From: DASSSQ01 sp963839285
GTDB lineage: Bacteria; Actinomycetota; Thermoleophilia; Gaiellales; Gaiellaceae
DNA length: 64,000 nucleotides
Assembly: GCA_963839285.1 (NCBI GenBank)
Contig: CAWIUN010000019.1
Coordinates: 10,814-74,813 of the forward strand
Direction of reading: 5' to 3'
The position numbers were made by a program, and so were the translations under genes. This document shows, piece by piece, positions 7,760-16,133 of this stretch. Every line of letters begins with the position of its first letter. Positions within the stretch are counted from its first letter, which is position 1. The notes under the pieces are model-generated. The model was not told the origin of the DNA, ran no database searches, and was given only the letters and a program-made list of their open reading frames with translations.

Positions 7760-8140
7760 CTACTCCCGCTGCCCGACGGGAAGGTGCGGGTTCTTGTCGT
7801 CAGGCCGAACGCGGAGGAACTCGACGCTCTGATCGTTATCGACCACCCCGACCTCGGCAGCTCGGAGCTCCCACGCCCACGACGAGTCGTCGCGCACCAC
7901 CGCCACCGCCTGTTCAGGAGTGAGGCGCGCATCGCGGTCGAGCACGTCCAGCGCGCCCACCTCAACGAGATCGAGAAGCGCCGCCTCTGTCTCCGCCCGA
8001 CTCGTCGCCGGTACGACGCTGTCGCCACCGGCGGATGCAACGAACTTGTGCTCAAGCGTCAGCTCCGGCAGATGGGAGCAATCGAAGGCGAATTCCAAGA
8101 CCTTGTAGTGCACCCACGTCCACCCCGAAGGCGCGTCCAT
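7760..8140 (-). CDS. Hypothetical protein
   Basis: 126 residues from the ATG at 8140 (MDAPSGWTWVHYKVLEFAF). Acidic, soluble, without signal peptide. Contains ARLTPEQAVAVVRDD, which resembles a short helical element. The following segment WELRAAEVGVVDNDQSVEF is strand-rich. No family recognised. The gene sits between a SnoaL-like gene and a small membrane protein, all on minus, but gaps of about 60-80 bp do not suggest an operon. Confidence 0.55.
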   Translation of the reverse strand: MDAPSGWTWVHYKVLEFAFDCSHLPELTLEHKFVASAGGDSVVPATSRAETEAALLDLVEVGALDVLDRDARLTPEQAVAVVRDDSSWAWELRAAEVGVVDNDQSVEFLRVRPDDKNPHLPVGQRE

Positions 8141-8202
8141 ACCGCCAGCGTAACTGGCCGCTCGGGCTTCATTCGTGAACTCGCGCAGGGCGGTGTGACT
8201 GC

Positions 8203-8481
8203 CTATGAGCCGAGGTATGCGCCAACGACGACCACCGCCCAGAAGGCCGCGACCACGAGGTTGGCGACGAGAGCGGGCAGTCCTAGCCGCAGATCACGGC
8301 GGTTGGATCCTGCGGCCTCGGCCGTGATCGCAAGTCCGAAACCGACGAGGCAGGCCACGACGCTCACAACGAGTCCCGGCCCGGGGCTGCCGCTGCTCCA
8401 TTGCGCCAAGGCGAGGAGCGCACCTGCCACAGCAAGTGCCGCGGATGCGATCGAGACGTATGCGAGACGTCGGACGAGCAT
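8203..8481 (-). CDS. Small three-helix membrane protein
   Basis: 92 residues from the ATG at 8481. Three hydrophobic segments (about 6-27, 36-56 and 70-90), separated by SSGSPGPG and by the Arg-rich loop GSNRRDLRLG, give a compact integral membrane protein. No motif identifies its function. DNA just upstream (8532-8552) carries a 21-bp sequence also found near 7231-7251. Confidence 0.6.
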   Translation of the reverse strand: MLVRRLAYVSIASAALAVAGALLALAQWSSGSPGPGLVVSVVACLVGFGLAITAEAAGSNRRDLRLGLPALVANLVVAAFWAVVVVGAYLGS

Positions 8482-8552
8482 CTCTCACATGGTGGTCGCT
8501 GAAGCCCCGGCGTCAACCGCATCGTCGGGCTTCATAGCTGAGCACTGGCGCA

Positions 8553-8650
8553 TGTGGGCGCCTGGCGCTCGTGGCCTTCGAGGAGCACGAGACGCCGCAG
8601 CCATAACCGGCTACGTCGGAACCGAGCACGTCCTCCTGACGCTAATGGTT
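8553..8650 (+). pseudogene. Possible Clp N-domain fragment
   Basis: The short stretch AAAITGYVGTEHVLLTLM (about 8596-8649) resembles the repeat motif of the Clp/ClpC N-terminal domain (ARALGHxYIGTEHLLLGLL). The preceding LALVAFEEHET is in another frame, so a frameshift would be needed to join them. Nothing of the rest of a Clp protein follows. This is a weak, motif-only call. Confidence 0.25.
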
Positions 8651-10147
8651 GTGAAGGCGGTCTCTGCGTCGTCGTCCGAGCCAGGGGTTCTGCGCAACTT
8701 CTGCTCGAGCTCGAAGACCGTTCTCCGGCGGTGGGCGGATCGAGGGTTCAACGCTCCGCCCCTCGCTCAGCGCGCCTCGTGGATCTGCTTGCGGAGCGTG
8801 CTGACCACGGCGGCCCAAGCGCCGTCTCCGACCTCGCCCCAGAGGTCGAGGAGTTCGGATTCCGCCATGACTCGGTCGAGCGCCATGACGGCCTCCTGGG
8901 CGATCGAGGGCCACACGGCAGCGTCGACTCCGGAGAGCCACTCCGTCACGTCGCCCGGGAGATCGACATCCGTGACGCCGAGACCCGCGGCTACCACGGC
9001 AGCGGCGCCGACGGCGCTCGAGGCCGCCCGGCTTCGGGGAGGCTCGCCGCCGATCACGGTCCGCAGCGCGGTGGCGACGACCTCCGGCCCGCCGCCGTCG
9101 ACGAGGTCGTAGCTCCAGTCGCACGCGTCGTCGTTCTCGAACGGCCCACTGCCCCAGGCGCCCATCAACGCACCGCCAGACGGCTCCACTCGAGGCGCGG
9201 GGGTCGTCACGCGGCACGTCGTGGAGGTACGGCAACTCGTGCACATCCCGGTTCCAGCGGTAGCTACCGGTGTTGAAGAGCTTGAGGTTGGGGATGGTGA
9301 GCAGCGGGTCCAGGTCGAGGTCGGCGGTCTTGCCGAATCCTATGAACTCGAGTGTCGGGTGGCCGTTGAGCGGCGCAAGGCTCTCGACCTTCTTCAGGTC
9401 GAAGATGTCGAGGAAGCGCAGCCGCGGCAGCTTGGCGACCGGCTCGAGGGACGTGATGTGCCGCAGGCCCTCAAGGCGTAGCACCTCCAACCGCTCGAGC
9501 GACTCGAACCCCTCGAGCGATGCGACCTGCCGCAGGCCGTCGAGGTCGAGCACCTCCAACCGCTCGAGCGACGCGAGTCCGTCGAGCGACTCGAGAGACG
9601 GCAGCCACCAGAGCGAGAGGCGGAGGAGTCTCGAGGCATGTTGCTCGATTCCGGCGAGCGTCTCGAAGCTCGACGTCTGCCCGATGCCGAGCGACTCGAG
9701 GCGCGGCGCTTCAATCGGGCGAACGTCGGTGAGCCGTGGGCGCGTCAGGCCGAGACTCCGTACCGAGCGATGGGCGAACAGCGTCTCGACTCCGCCGCCG
9801 TCCTTCGGAATCTCGGTCGCGCTGAATCGCCTGAGCTTGGGCCAGGCCGAGCCGTCGATCATTCCGTCCCACGATCCGGGAAAGGACAGGGCCTGCAGTT
9901 TCGATAGCACGTGGATCGGAGCCACGTCCTTGGGGTCGTGGACGGTGAGGAACTCGAGGTCAGGCAGTTCGGAAAGGAATGAAACGTCTCCGAATACGTC
10001 GAGGGCTCGGATACCCAGTTCGCGCGCCTCCGCGACGGCTTCGGCGCGGGGAGTCGAGGAATCCACGCGCCAGAGGCCGCCGGCCGCCGCTATTTCCTGT
10101 TGCGACACCATGTGGGGGTGGAGTGAGCGCGGCTCGAGAACGGTCAC
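8642..10147 (-). CDS. Leucine-rich repeat protein (3' end uncertain)
   Basis: From the GTG at 10147 (or the ATG at 10111) to about 9200 the frame encodes tandem leucine-rich repeats, for example LDGLASLERLEVLDLDGLRQVASLEGF and ESLERLEVLRLEGLRHITSLEPV, a curved protein-binding scaffold. There is no signal peptide. The frame stays open to 8642, but beyond about 9200 it is Arg-rich and lies over the DUF4259 gene, so that part is probably not real protein. A one-base indel near 9206 would either fuse it to DUF4259 or give a stop just before that gene. Confidence 0.6.
   Translation of the reverse strand: MTVLEPRSLHPHMVSQQEIAAAGGLWRVDSSTPRAEAVAEARELGIRALDVFGDVSFLSELPDLEFLTVHDPKDVAPIHVLSKLQALSFPGSWDGMIDGSAWPKLRRFSATEIPKDGGGVETLFAHRSVRSLGLTRPRLTDVRPIEAPRLESLGIGQTSSFETLAGIEQHASRLLRLSLWWLPSLESLDGLASLERLEVLDLDGLRQVASLEGFESLERLEVLRLEGLRHITSLEPVAKLPRLRFLDIFDLKKVESLAPLNGHPTLEFIGFGKTADLDLDPLLTIPNLKLFNTGSYRWNRDVHELPYLHDVPRDDPRASSGAVWRCVDGRLGQWAVRERRRVRLELRPRRRRRAGGRRHRAADRDRRRASPKPGGLERRRRRCRGSRGSRRHGCRSPGRRDGVALRSRRCRVALDRPGGRHGARPSHGGIRTPRPLGRGRRRRLGRRGQHAPQADPRGALSEGRSVEPSIRPPPENGLRARAEVAQNPWLGRRRRDRLHNH
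8767..9165 (-). CDS. DUF4259 domain protein
   Basis: 132 residues from the ATG at 9165. The N-terminus MGAWGSGPFENDDACDW is the hallmark of DUF4259, a small widespread family of unknown function often found in accessory regions. The remainder is helical (ATALRTVIGG, AVMALDRVMAESELLDLW). It lies directly after the leucine-rich repeat gene. Removing one base from the CCCCC run at about 9206-9210 would join the two into one reading frame, so it might be the C-terminal domain of a fusion. Confidence 0.75.
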   Translation of the reverse strand: MGAWGSGPFENDDACDWSYDLVDGGGPEVVATALRTVIGGEPPRSRAASSAVGAAAVVAAGLGVTDVDLPGDVTEWLSGVDAAVWPSIAQEAVMALDRVMAESELLDLWGEVGDGAWAAVVSTLRKQIHEAR

Positions 10148-10322
10148 GGGCCGAGTAGCTTTACACCGGGGGTAGAGCCCGGCCGAGGCGGGCTTTCCTT
10201 CGGATCAGGCCGGTAAGCCCGGAGCGTGCAGGTCAGGCCCTGCTTCGGCACCGCGCGCGCCTGCGCTTGAGCGGACGAACCTTCACGGCCGTTCCGGAAC
10301 GCCGGCCCAGTCGGGGACGGGG

Positions 10323-10730
10323 CTACTTGGCGATCTCCCATATGTGCCCGCCGGGATCGCGGAAGCTCGCAGTACGGATGCCCCACGGCCGGTCGATCGG
10401 CCCGTTGAGGATCCCGACGCCGCGGCCCCTCAGGTTCTCGCAGATTGCGTCGACATCATCGACTCCGAGCGTGAACTGGAACCGAACACCCGACTCCCGC
10501 GCGGCGACGTTCGCCGGCGCCACTAGCGCTGGCGCCTCAGGCGCCGCCAGCAGATTCACGAGCGTCTCGCCGAACGTGAAGACGGCAGAATGCTCGTCCT
10601 CGAAGTGGACGGGAAGTCCGAAGATCTCTTCATAGAAGCGCCTCGCCGCCGCCAGATCCTCTTGAAACAGCGTGATCGCGGCGATTGCTCCTGGCCACGT
10701 CGTCTTCTCGCTCCCAGCCGATTCGGTCAT
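10323..10730 (-). CDS. VOC (glyoxalase/bleomycin-resistance-like) protein
   Basis: 135 residues from the ATG at 10730. Two beta-alpha-beta units are visible: AITLFQEDLAAARRFYEEIFGLPVHFEDEHSAVF and FTLGVDDVDAICENLRGRGVGIL, closing with FRDPGGHIWEIAK. The final Glu matches a metal-ligand position of the VOC superfamily. The normal first His is replaced (IAAITLF), so metal binding is uncertain. Substrate unknown; related proteins range from dioxygenases to resistance binding proteins. Confidence 0.8.
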   Translation of the reverse strand: MTESAGSEKTTWPGAIAAITLFQEDLAAARRFYEEIFGLPVHFEDEHSAVFTFGETLVNLLAAPEAPALVAPANVAARESGVRFQFTLGVDDVDAICENLRGRGVGILNGPIDRPWGIRTASFRDPGGHIWEIAK

Positions 10731-10918
10731 CTGCAGGCTCCTGTTCTCACTGGCTTCGGACGCAGAGGCGCGCAGCCGCCTCTTCACCAAACAGACTCAG
10801 TTTGGCTGTCGAACTCATCGGCGGCCGCCTTTGATGCAGGTGAAGACGAAGGACGTCAGGCTGTTGCGGCACGCCGCTCGTGGCGATACGTACTGAGGAG
10901 ATTCGCCTGCGCCGCAGA

Positions 10919-11473
10919 TCAGGCGAGGGCGCGCTCGAGCGCCAGGCGGTCGGTCGGCTCGCCGTGCGTGGGCAGCACGAGCTCGACCGGTCTGTCGAGC
11001 AGCGGCCGCAGCCCCGCCTTCACCTGGTCGACGGTGACCCCCTCCGGCAGCCATTTCTCCGGGACCTGGAGGCCGTCGCCGAGGTCGACCAGGGTGTCGC
11101 CCGGGATCACGGCGCGGATCCGTTCGTTCCAGAGCACCAGGTCGAGCTGACCCTCGCGGCCGGGATACGCCTCCATCCCGAGCACCGTGTCGCCGATCCC
11201 GTACCGCGACGCCGGCACGAGCTTCTCCACAGGGCGATCGGGCGCCGGCGCCCAGACCGGGAAGCCGAGCGATGCGGCATCCCGCTCGTGCCAGGCGCAG
11301 GTCAAGAGTGTGACTACCTCGCGCGAAGCGAACAGGTCACGCACGTCGTCCGGCACGGTGAGCGGGTCGACGAGCACCAGCATCGCTCCGTCGTCGATCG
11401 CGTACGCGGAGACCGGCCCCTCCCACTCGGGATGCTTCGCCGTCCAGTGGTGCACGCCTGCGGGGAGCATCAT
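10919..11473 (-). CDS. Metallo-beta-lactamase-fold protein
   Basis: 184 residues from the ATG at 11473. It shows an MBL-type core: DDGAMLVLVDPLT, a HxxxD-like motif in TCAWHERDAA instead of the full HxHxDH, AVIPGDTLVDLGDG and LVLPTHGEP. Loss of the HxH pair suggests altered or lost metal chemistry. It resembles small MBL-like hydrolases annotated in actinobacteria. It ends 10 bp before the next gene's stop region, so it probably shares a transcript with the isocitrate-lyase-like gene upstream. Confidence 0.65.
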   Translation of the reverse strand: MMLPAGVHHWTAKHPEWEGPVSAYAIDDGAMLVLVDPLTVPDDVRDLFASREVVTLLTCAWHERDAASLGFPVWAPAPDRPVEKLVPASRYGIGDTVLGMEAYPGREGQLDLVLWNERIRAVIPGDTLVDLGDGLQVPEKWLPEGVTVDQVKAGLRPLLDRPVELVLPTHGEPTDRLALERALA

Positions 11474-11483
11474 CGGATCCTCG

Positions 11484-12293
11484 TTATCGGGTGCCGAAGC
11501 GGGCATCGACGTCTGGCAGGGCGTCGAACCGCGAGAACGTCCCTTCGTCCGCGATCTCCTGTGCGGCCGCAAGGAATCCAGCCCAGGCCGTGCGTGCGAG
11601 CGTGCCGCCGACGCTGATCCTGCGGACTCCGATGGAGGCAGCTTCCGCGACGGTGATGAAGGGTGCGTTGGCGAGAACGTTCACCGGCTTCGGCGACACT
11701 GCGGCAACGATCGACGACATCTGTTCGGTCGTCGTGAGCCTCGGAGCGTAGAGGCAGTCGGCGCCGGCCTCGGCGTACGCTTTCAGCCTGCGGATCGTCT
11801 CGGCCGTGTCGGGCCGCCCGACCACGAAGCCCTCGGATCGCGCGGTGAGAACGATTCCGGTGCCGCTCTCGTCGATCGCCCGGCGCGCCGCGCGAACCCG
11901 CTCGACGGCGAGGTCGAAGGCATACAGCGGGGCCGTCGCGTCGCGTGTCGAGTCCTCGATCGAAAGTCCGGCGATCCCGGTCGCTGCGGCGAGCTTCACG
12001 TTCGTCGCGACCTGGTCCGGATCGTCGGCGAAGCCGCCCTCGAAGTCCGCGTTCACCGGCAGGTCGACGGAGGCAGCGATGACACGAAGATGTTCCAGCG
12101 TCTCGGCCAGCGGGAGGTGATTGTCGGCCCGACCCGACGACCACGCGGAGCCGGCGCTCGTCGTCGCCAAGGCCTGAAAGCCGAGCTGCTGGAGCGCCAC
12201 AGCCGTGCCGATGTCCCACGGGTTCGGCATCACAAAACAGCCGGCGGCATGCAGCCGGCGAAACACCTCGACGCGATCGTCCTGCAGCGTCAT
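11484..12293 (-). CDS. Isocitrate lyase / PEP mutase family protein
   Basis: 269 residues. TIM-barrel enzyme of the PEPM/ICL superfamily: FVMPNPWDIGTAVALQQLGF, ATTSAGSAWSSGRAD, VNADFEGGFADD (metal-binding Asp region), GLSIEDST, LTARSEGF and ADCLYAPRLTT. The catalytic KKCGH loop of isocitrate lyase is absent, which fits the carboxyvinyl-carboxyphosphonate mutase/oxaloacetase-like branch. The ATG at 12293 is chosen because it lies just before the first helix (MTLQDDRVEVFRRLHAAG). Confidence 0.85.
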   Translation of the reverse strand: MTLQDDRVEVFRRLHAAGCFVMPNPWDIGTAVALQQLGFQALATTSAGSAWSSGRADNHLPLAETLEHLRVIAASVDLPVNADFEGGFADDPDQVATNVKLAAATGIAGLSIEDSTRDATAPLYAFDLAVERVRAARRAIDESGTGIVLTARSEGFVVGRPDTAETIRRLKAYAEAGADCLYAPRLTTTEQMSSIVAAVSPKPVNVLANAPFITVAEAASIGVRRISVGGTLARTAWAGFLAAAQEIADEGTFSRFDALPDVDARFGTR

Positions 12294-12472
12294 GCACACC
12301 TCATCAGCTGGAACGACAGGTCGTGGAGACACTAACCGAGCCCGTCGCGCCCGTCACGACAGCTCGGCTCGCGCGCACGCGGGCAGTCCACGAGCGCGGA
12401 GAAGCTGCGGTTCGGCTCAGGCGTCGCTCGCGAACGCGAGACCGCATGCGAGGCCGCGTTACGGTGTCGTCG

Positions 12473-13096
12473 ATGGCCTTGCGTCCCACTGAAGGGCTGG
12501 CTCCGGAACGCTACGAGCGCGAGGCGGGTGAGGCGCGGTCCCGAGTCATCGCGAGAGTCGATCCGAGCCACGAGTTCTTCACCGACGCGGCGTCGGCCCG
12601 CGCCATCTTGTTCCCCGTCCCGTATGCGCTCGACCAAGGCCAGTTCGAGGCCTTCCGTCAAGCCGCTGCGACGGTCGGCGACACAGATGGCTTCTACCTT
12701 CATTCCGTTGAACGCCACGCGCCGCGACCCGACGAGCCTCAGGACTGGTGGATCTCCTTCGACGACTACGAGAGCTATGTCAGGGCCGTGTCGTTGGAGA
12801 ACGTGCTCCACTCTGCGTCGGGCCGCTGGGGCATCCTTGCACTGCAGAGCAACGAGGTAGTGGTTGGCGGTCTGGGCGCGTTCACGGACGCACTGCTCGA
12901 CGGATGGCCCTCGCATGCCGAAGGCGCGGAGATCTACGGGGCCAGGAGGCAGGTCGAGGCGTACCTCGCCGACCTTGCGCGCATCGGCCGGCGAGACACC
13001 GTCGAGCGGTGGCTCCCGTCGCTCTTGACGCATACGTACGGCTCGGAGGAAGCCGCGCGCCTCCTTTCGATCTACCAGCGGCTTCCGAGCGCGTAG
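12473..13096 (+). CDS. Hypothetical protein
   Basis: 207 residues from the ATG at 12473. An in-frame ATG at 12446 is the alternative. Soluble, acidic, Trp- and Tyr-containing (DEPQDWWISFDDYESYVRAVSLENVLHS; GRWGILALQSNEVVVGG), ending in helical ARLLSIYQRLPSA. The layout recalls small adaptor/immunity-like proteins of accessory regions, but no family is recognised. It diverges from the isocitrate-lyase-like gene. Confidence 0.6.
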   Translation: MALRPTEGLAPERYEREAGEARSRVIARVDPSHEFFTDAASARAILFPVPYALDQGQFEAFRQAAATVGDTDGFYLHSVERHAPRPDEPQDWWISFDDYESYVRAVSLENVLHSASGRWGILALQSNEVVVGGLGAFTDALLDGWPSHAEGAEIYGARRQVEAYLADLARIGRRDTVERWLPSLLTHTYGSEEAARLLSIYQRLPSA

Positions 13097-13538
13097 CTCT
13101 GCCGCTTGGACGTACAGCGCAGGTCGCAGCGCGGTTCGGTCGCGCCTGGCCTCTCAGGGCGTCGCTCCCGGAACCCGTTGCGTGTGGAGCCCGTTCCCAC
13201 CGCGGGCCAATCCGGATGCCCCGGACGACCGACCGAAAGGCGGAAGCCGAGCCGTCACTCGTCAGGCGGCCGTGGTCTCGGGTGATCCGTACGAGAATCT
13301 GCGCGAACGGAAACCACGACAGGACGATCAGCACAATCCCGAGGCGCGGCCGGAGCAGGTGTGACTGCATCCGTTCGTCCAACCCAACGGCCGACGCAGC
13401 ATCGCGTCCGGATCTCGCTCCGTGCCGAGGCCCGACGCCGTGTACGGCAGCCAGGCGTCTCCGTATCATCTCGCCTCGGCTCGGCAAACCGATGACCCGG
13501 GAGGGATACCGGTGCGAGGCGATCGACCGGAGCAGGGT
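13097..13538. other. Intergenic stretch with possible membrane-protein remnant
   Basis: No convincing complete gene. On minus, a frame from the ATG at 13370 reads MQSHLLRPRLGIVLIVL then SWFPFAQILVRITRDHGR, one hydrophobic segment followed by Arg-rich sequence that runs into the neighbouring gene; it may be a decayed membrane-protein start. A 19-20 bp sequence, CGGAGCAGG(G)TGTGACTGCA, occurs at 13351-13369 and again at 13528-13547 overlapping the next gene's start. Confidence 0.3.
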
Positions 13539-13982
13539 GTGACTGCAGGGGCGACCCCGGCCGCGGCGTCGGACGCCGACCGGTTGGCGGCGATCCGCGT
13601 CGTCGAGCGCTGGCTCGAGGCGTTCGACCGTCGCTGGCCGGAGCCGGAGGAGCTCGACGAGCTCGTCACCGACGACGTCGAGCTCGTCGAGCGGCCGAAC
13701 CTGGTCTCGCCGCACGGCGGCAGGCGCGATCACGCCGCGATGCTCGCCGGCGTCGAGGCCGGGCGGGCGCTGCTCGCCTGGCAGTCCTACGAGGTCGGGC
13801 GGCACGTCGTCGAGGGCGACGAGGTCGTGACGACGTTCCGCTGGGAGGGCGAGCTCGCGATCGACGTCGGCGCCTGGACCGCCGGTACGAGGCTCGGCGC
13901 CTGGTGCTGCGCGGCCTACCGGCTCCGGGACGGCAGGATCGCCCGGATCGAGCAGTACGACTGCTACGACCCGCTGCCCTGA
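13539..13982 (+). CDS. SnoaL-like / NTF2-like domain protein
   Basis: 147 residues from the GTG at 13539, preceded by GGAGCAGG. Typical opening helix (ADRLAAIRVVERWLEAF) then ELVTDDVELVERPN, VVEGDEVVTTFRWEGEL, WCCAAYRLRDGRIARIEQYDCYDP, all fitting the SnoaL fold. A different sequence from the SnoaL-like gene at 7288. It may start a short plus-strand set with the VOC, dehydrogenase and GST genes. Confidence 0.75.
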   Translation: MTAGATPAAASDADRLAAIRVVERWLEAFDRRWPEPEELDELVTDDVELVERPNLVSPHGGRRDHAAMLAGVEAGRALLAWQSYEVGRHVVEGDEVVTTFRWEGELAIDVGAWTAGTRLGAWCCAAYRLRDGRIARIEQYDCYDPLP

Positions 13983-14016
13983 CGCCTCGGCCGCGCGGGC
14001 GGTAGCGTCCGCCGCA

Positions 14017-14439
14017 GTGGAGCAGCGCCTCACCCTCGTCACGCTCGGGGTCGTCGACCTCGGCCGCGCCCGGGCCTTCTACGAGCGGCTCGGCTGGGCG
14101 CCCGCCCTCGCCCTCGACGACGTCGTCTTCTTCCAGGTGGGCTGCCTCGGCGTCTCCCTCTGGAGCCGCGCGAGCCTGGCCGCCGACAGCGGCGTCGAGG
14201 ACGGCGGCGGCTGGGGCGGGATCACGCTCGCCCACAACGTCCGCTCGTCGGCCGAGGTCGACGCGGTGGTCGAGGAGGCGCGCGCCGCCGGGGCGCGGAT
14301 CGCGCGCGAGCCCACCGAGACGTTCTGGGGCGGCTATTCGGGCGTCTTCGTCGATCCCGACGGGCACCCGTGGGAGGTCGCCCACAATCCCGGGATGCCG
14401 CTCGCCGACGACGGCTCGCTGACCGTCGCCCCGTCGTGA
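14017..14439 (+). CDS. VOC family protein
   Basis: 140 residues from the GTG at 14017. Single VOC domain: LVTLGVVDLGRARAFYERLGWAPAL, DDVVFFQVGCLGVSLWSR, GITLAHNVRSSAEVDAVVEEARAAGARI and GYSGVFVDPDGHPWEVAHNP. The last segment supplies a Glu at the usual metal position; the His of LAHNV may be another. Its stop overlaps the GTG of the next gene (GTGA), indicating coupled translation with a 2-hydroxyacid dehydrogenase. Substrate unknown. Confidence 0.8.
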   Translation: MEQRLTLVTLGVVDLGRARAFYERLGWAPALALDDVVFFQVGCLGVSLWSRASLAADSGVEDGGGWGGITLAHNVRSSAEVDAVVEEARAAGARIAREPTETFWGGYSGVFVDPDGHPWEVAHNPGMPLADDGSLTVAPS

Positions 14440-15353
14440 GGATCGCCGTCCTCGACGACCACCAGGACGTCGTCCGCGGGCTCGACTGCTTCGACCTCCT
14501 CGCCGGCCACGACGTCGTCGTCTGCCCGCACGGGCAGCCGCCCGCGGACGTGGAGGCCGTCGTGCTGATCCGCGAGCGGACGCGCGTCGACGCGGGCTTC
14601 CTCGAGCGGCTGCCGCGGCTGCGCGCGATCTCGCAGACCGGCCTCGCCGGCGCCCACGTCGACCGCGAGGCCTGCCGCGAGCGCGGGATCGCGGTGCTCG
14701 AGGGCTCCGGCGACCCGGTCGCGACCGCCGAGCTGACCTGGGCGCTCGTGCTCGCCGCCTCGCGGCGCCTGCCGCAGTACGCCGAGCGTCTCCGCCGCGG
14801 CGAGTGGCAGCGAAACGGGCTCGAGGGGACGCCGGGCGCGCTCGGCACGGTGCTGCGCGGACGCACGCTCGGGATCCTCGGGCACGGCCGGATCGGCGCC
14901 CTCGTCGCCGGCTACGGCGCCGCGTTCGGCATGGAGGTGCTCGCCTTCGGCCGCGAGGGCTCTCGGAGCTCGGCGCGCGCCGCCGGCCACGCGGTCGCTG
15001 CCTCGCAGCGCGACCTCTTCGAGCGCGCAGACGTGCTGTCGCTGCACCTGCGCCTGACCCCGGAGACGCGTGGCGCCGTCACGGCCGGCGACCTGGAGGC
15101 GATGAGGCCCGGCGCGCTCCTCGTCAACACCGCTCGCGCCGCCCTCGTCGAGCCGCGAGCGCTCCTCGCCGGCCTGCGGCGCGGCCGCCCGGGCTTCGCC
15201 GCGCTCGACGTCTTCGAGACCGAGCCGGCGCCCGCGGACGAGCCGCTGCTCGCGCTCCCGAACGTCGTCGCGACCCCGCACCTCGGCTACGTCGAGCGCG
15301 CGAGCTACGAGCTCACCCTCGGCGAGGCGTTCCGGAACCTGCTCGCCCTCTGA
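14436..15353 (+). CDS. D-isomer-specific 2-hydroxyacid dehydrogenase
   Basis: 305 residues. NAD-binding Rossmann motif GILGHGRIGALVAGYGAAFG, then HLRLTPETRGAVTAGDLEAMRPGALLVNTARAALVEPRAL with the catalytic Arg, a Glu in DVFETEPAPADEPL and the catalytic His in TPHLGYVE. These enzymes reduce 2-keto acids to D-2-hydroxy acids. The exact substrate is not readable. It is coupled to the VOC gene by a GTGA overlap. Confidence 0.85.
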   Translation: MRIAVLDDHQDVVRGLDCFDLLAGHDVVVCPHGQPPADVEAVVLIRERTRVDAGFLERLPRLRAISQTGLAGAHVDREACRERGIAVLEGSGDPVATAELTWALVLAASRRLPQYAERLRRGEWQRNGLEGTPGALGTVLRGRTLGILGHGRIGALVAGYGAAFGMEVLAFGREGSRSSARAAGHAVAASQRDLFERADVLSLHLRLTPETRGAVTAGDLEAMRPGALLVNTARAALVEPRALLAGLRRGRPGFAALDVFETEPAPADEPLLALPNVVATPHLGYVERASYELTLGEAFRNLLAL

Positions 15354-15401
15354 CCGCGGGCGCGCGGAATGCGCGGGGCCACGCGGCCGTTGCCAGGATG
15401 C

Positions 15402-16001
15402 ATGCTCCTCTACGACAGCCCCGTCTCGGGGAACTGCTACAAGGTGCGCCTGCTGCTCGCGTTGCTCGGGATCGCGTACGAGCGCCGCACCGTCGACGTC
15501 GTCGACCGCTCCGACCGGCCCGAGCTGCTCGGCGGGCTCAACCCGGCGCTGCGCGTGCCGACGCTCGTCCTCGACGACGGCCGCCCGCTCGCCGAGTCCG
15601 GCGCGATCCTCTGGTACTTCGGCGAGGACGGCCGCTTCGTCCCCCGCGACCGCTACCTGCGCGCGCAGGTGCTGCAGTGGATGTTCTTCGAGCAGTACGA
15701 GCACGAGCCCGCGATCGCGGTCGTCCGCTTCCTCGTCGCCTTCTCCGGGCGGGCCGACGAGCACGCCGAGCTGATCGCGCAGAAGCGGAAGCAGGGCTAC
15801 CGCGCGCTCGACGCGATGGAGCGGCAGCTCGAGAGCCGCGCCTGGCTCGTCGGCGACGCGGTCACGCTCGCCGACATCGCCCTCTACGCCTACACGCACG
15901 TCGCCGGCGAGGGCGGCTTCGAGCTCGAGCGCTACCCCGCGATCCGCGCCTGGCTCGACCGGGTCGCCGCCGAGCCGGGGCACGTTCCCATCGACGCGTA
16001 G
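15402..16001 (+). CDS. Glutathione S-transferase family protein
   Basis: 199 residues. Thioredoxin-like N-terminal domain with SPVSGNCYKVRLLLALLGI, the cis-Pro region NPALRVPTLVLDDGRPLAESGAIL, then the helical C-terminal domain (GDAVTLADIALYAYTHVA, the N-capping box). Start chosen at the second ATG (15402) because it begins the first beta strand. A glutathione-poor actinobacterium may use another thiol. The stop is 4 bp before the palindromic repeat at 16006. Confidence 0.85.
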   Translation: MLLYDSPVSGNCYKVRLLLALLGIAYERRTVDVVDRSDRPELLGGLNPALRVPTLVLDDGRPLAESGAILWYFGEDGRFVPRDRYLRAQVLQWMFFEQYEHEPAIAVVRFLVAFSGRADEHAELIAQKRKQGYRALDAMERQLESRAWLVGDAVTLADIALYAYTHVAGEGGFELERYPAIRAWLDRVAAEPGHVPIDA

Positions 16002-16005
16002 ACCA

Positions 16006-16059
16006 GAGGCTTGATGCGCATCGGACGTCCGCGGCCGCGGACGATGCGCATCAAGCCTC
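16006..16059. repeat. Perfect palindromic hairpin, 18-bp arms (repeat copy 2)
   Basis: GAGGCTTGATGCGCATCG (16006-16023) pairs perfectly with its reverse complement (16042-16059). The spacer contains TCCGCGGCCGCGGA, itself a palindrome. The arms match the ends of the longer element at 3369-3540, and the motif GGCCGCGGAC is shared too. It lies between GST and amidase genes, both on plus, so it may terminate the GST transcript. Confidence 0.8.
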
Positions 16060-16133
16060 CAGGTCCCATCCCGCCGGGACCGAAGTGCCCATTGCGGCTC
16101 CGGTGAACCCGCGTTACAACGGCGAGACCGAGG

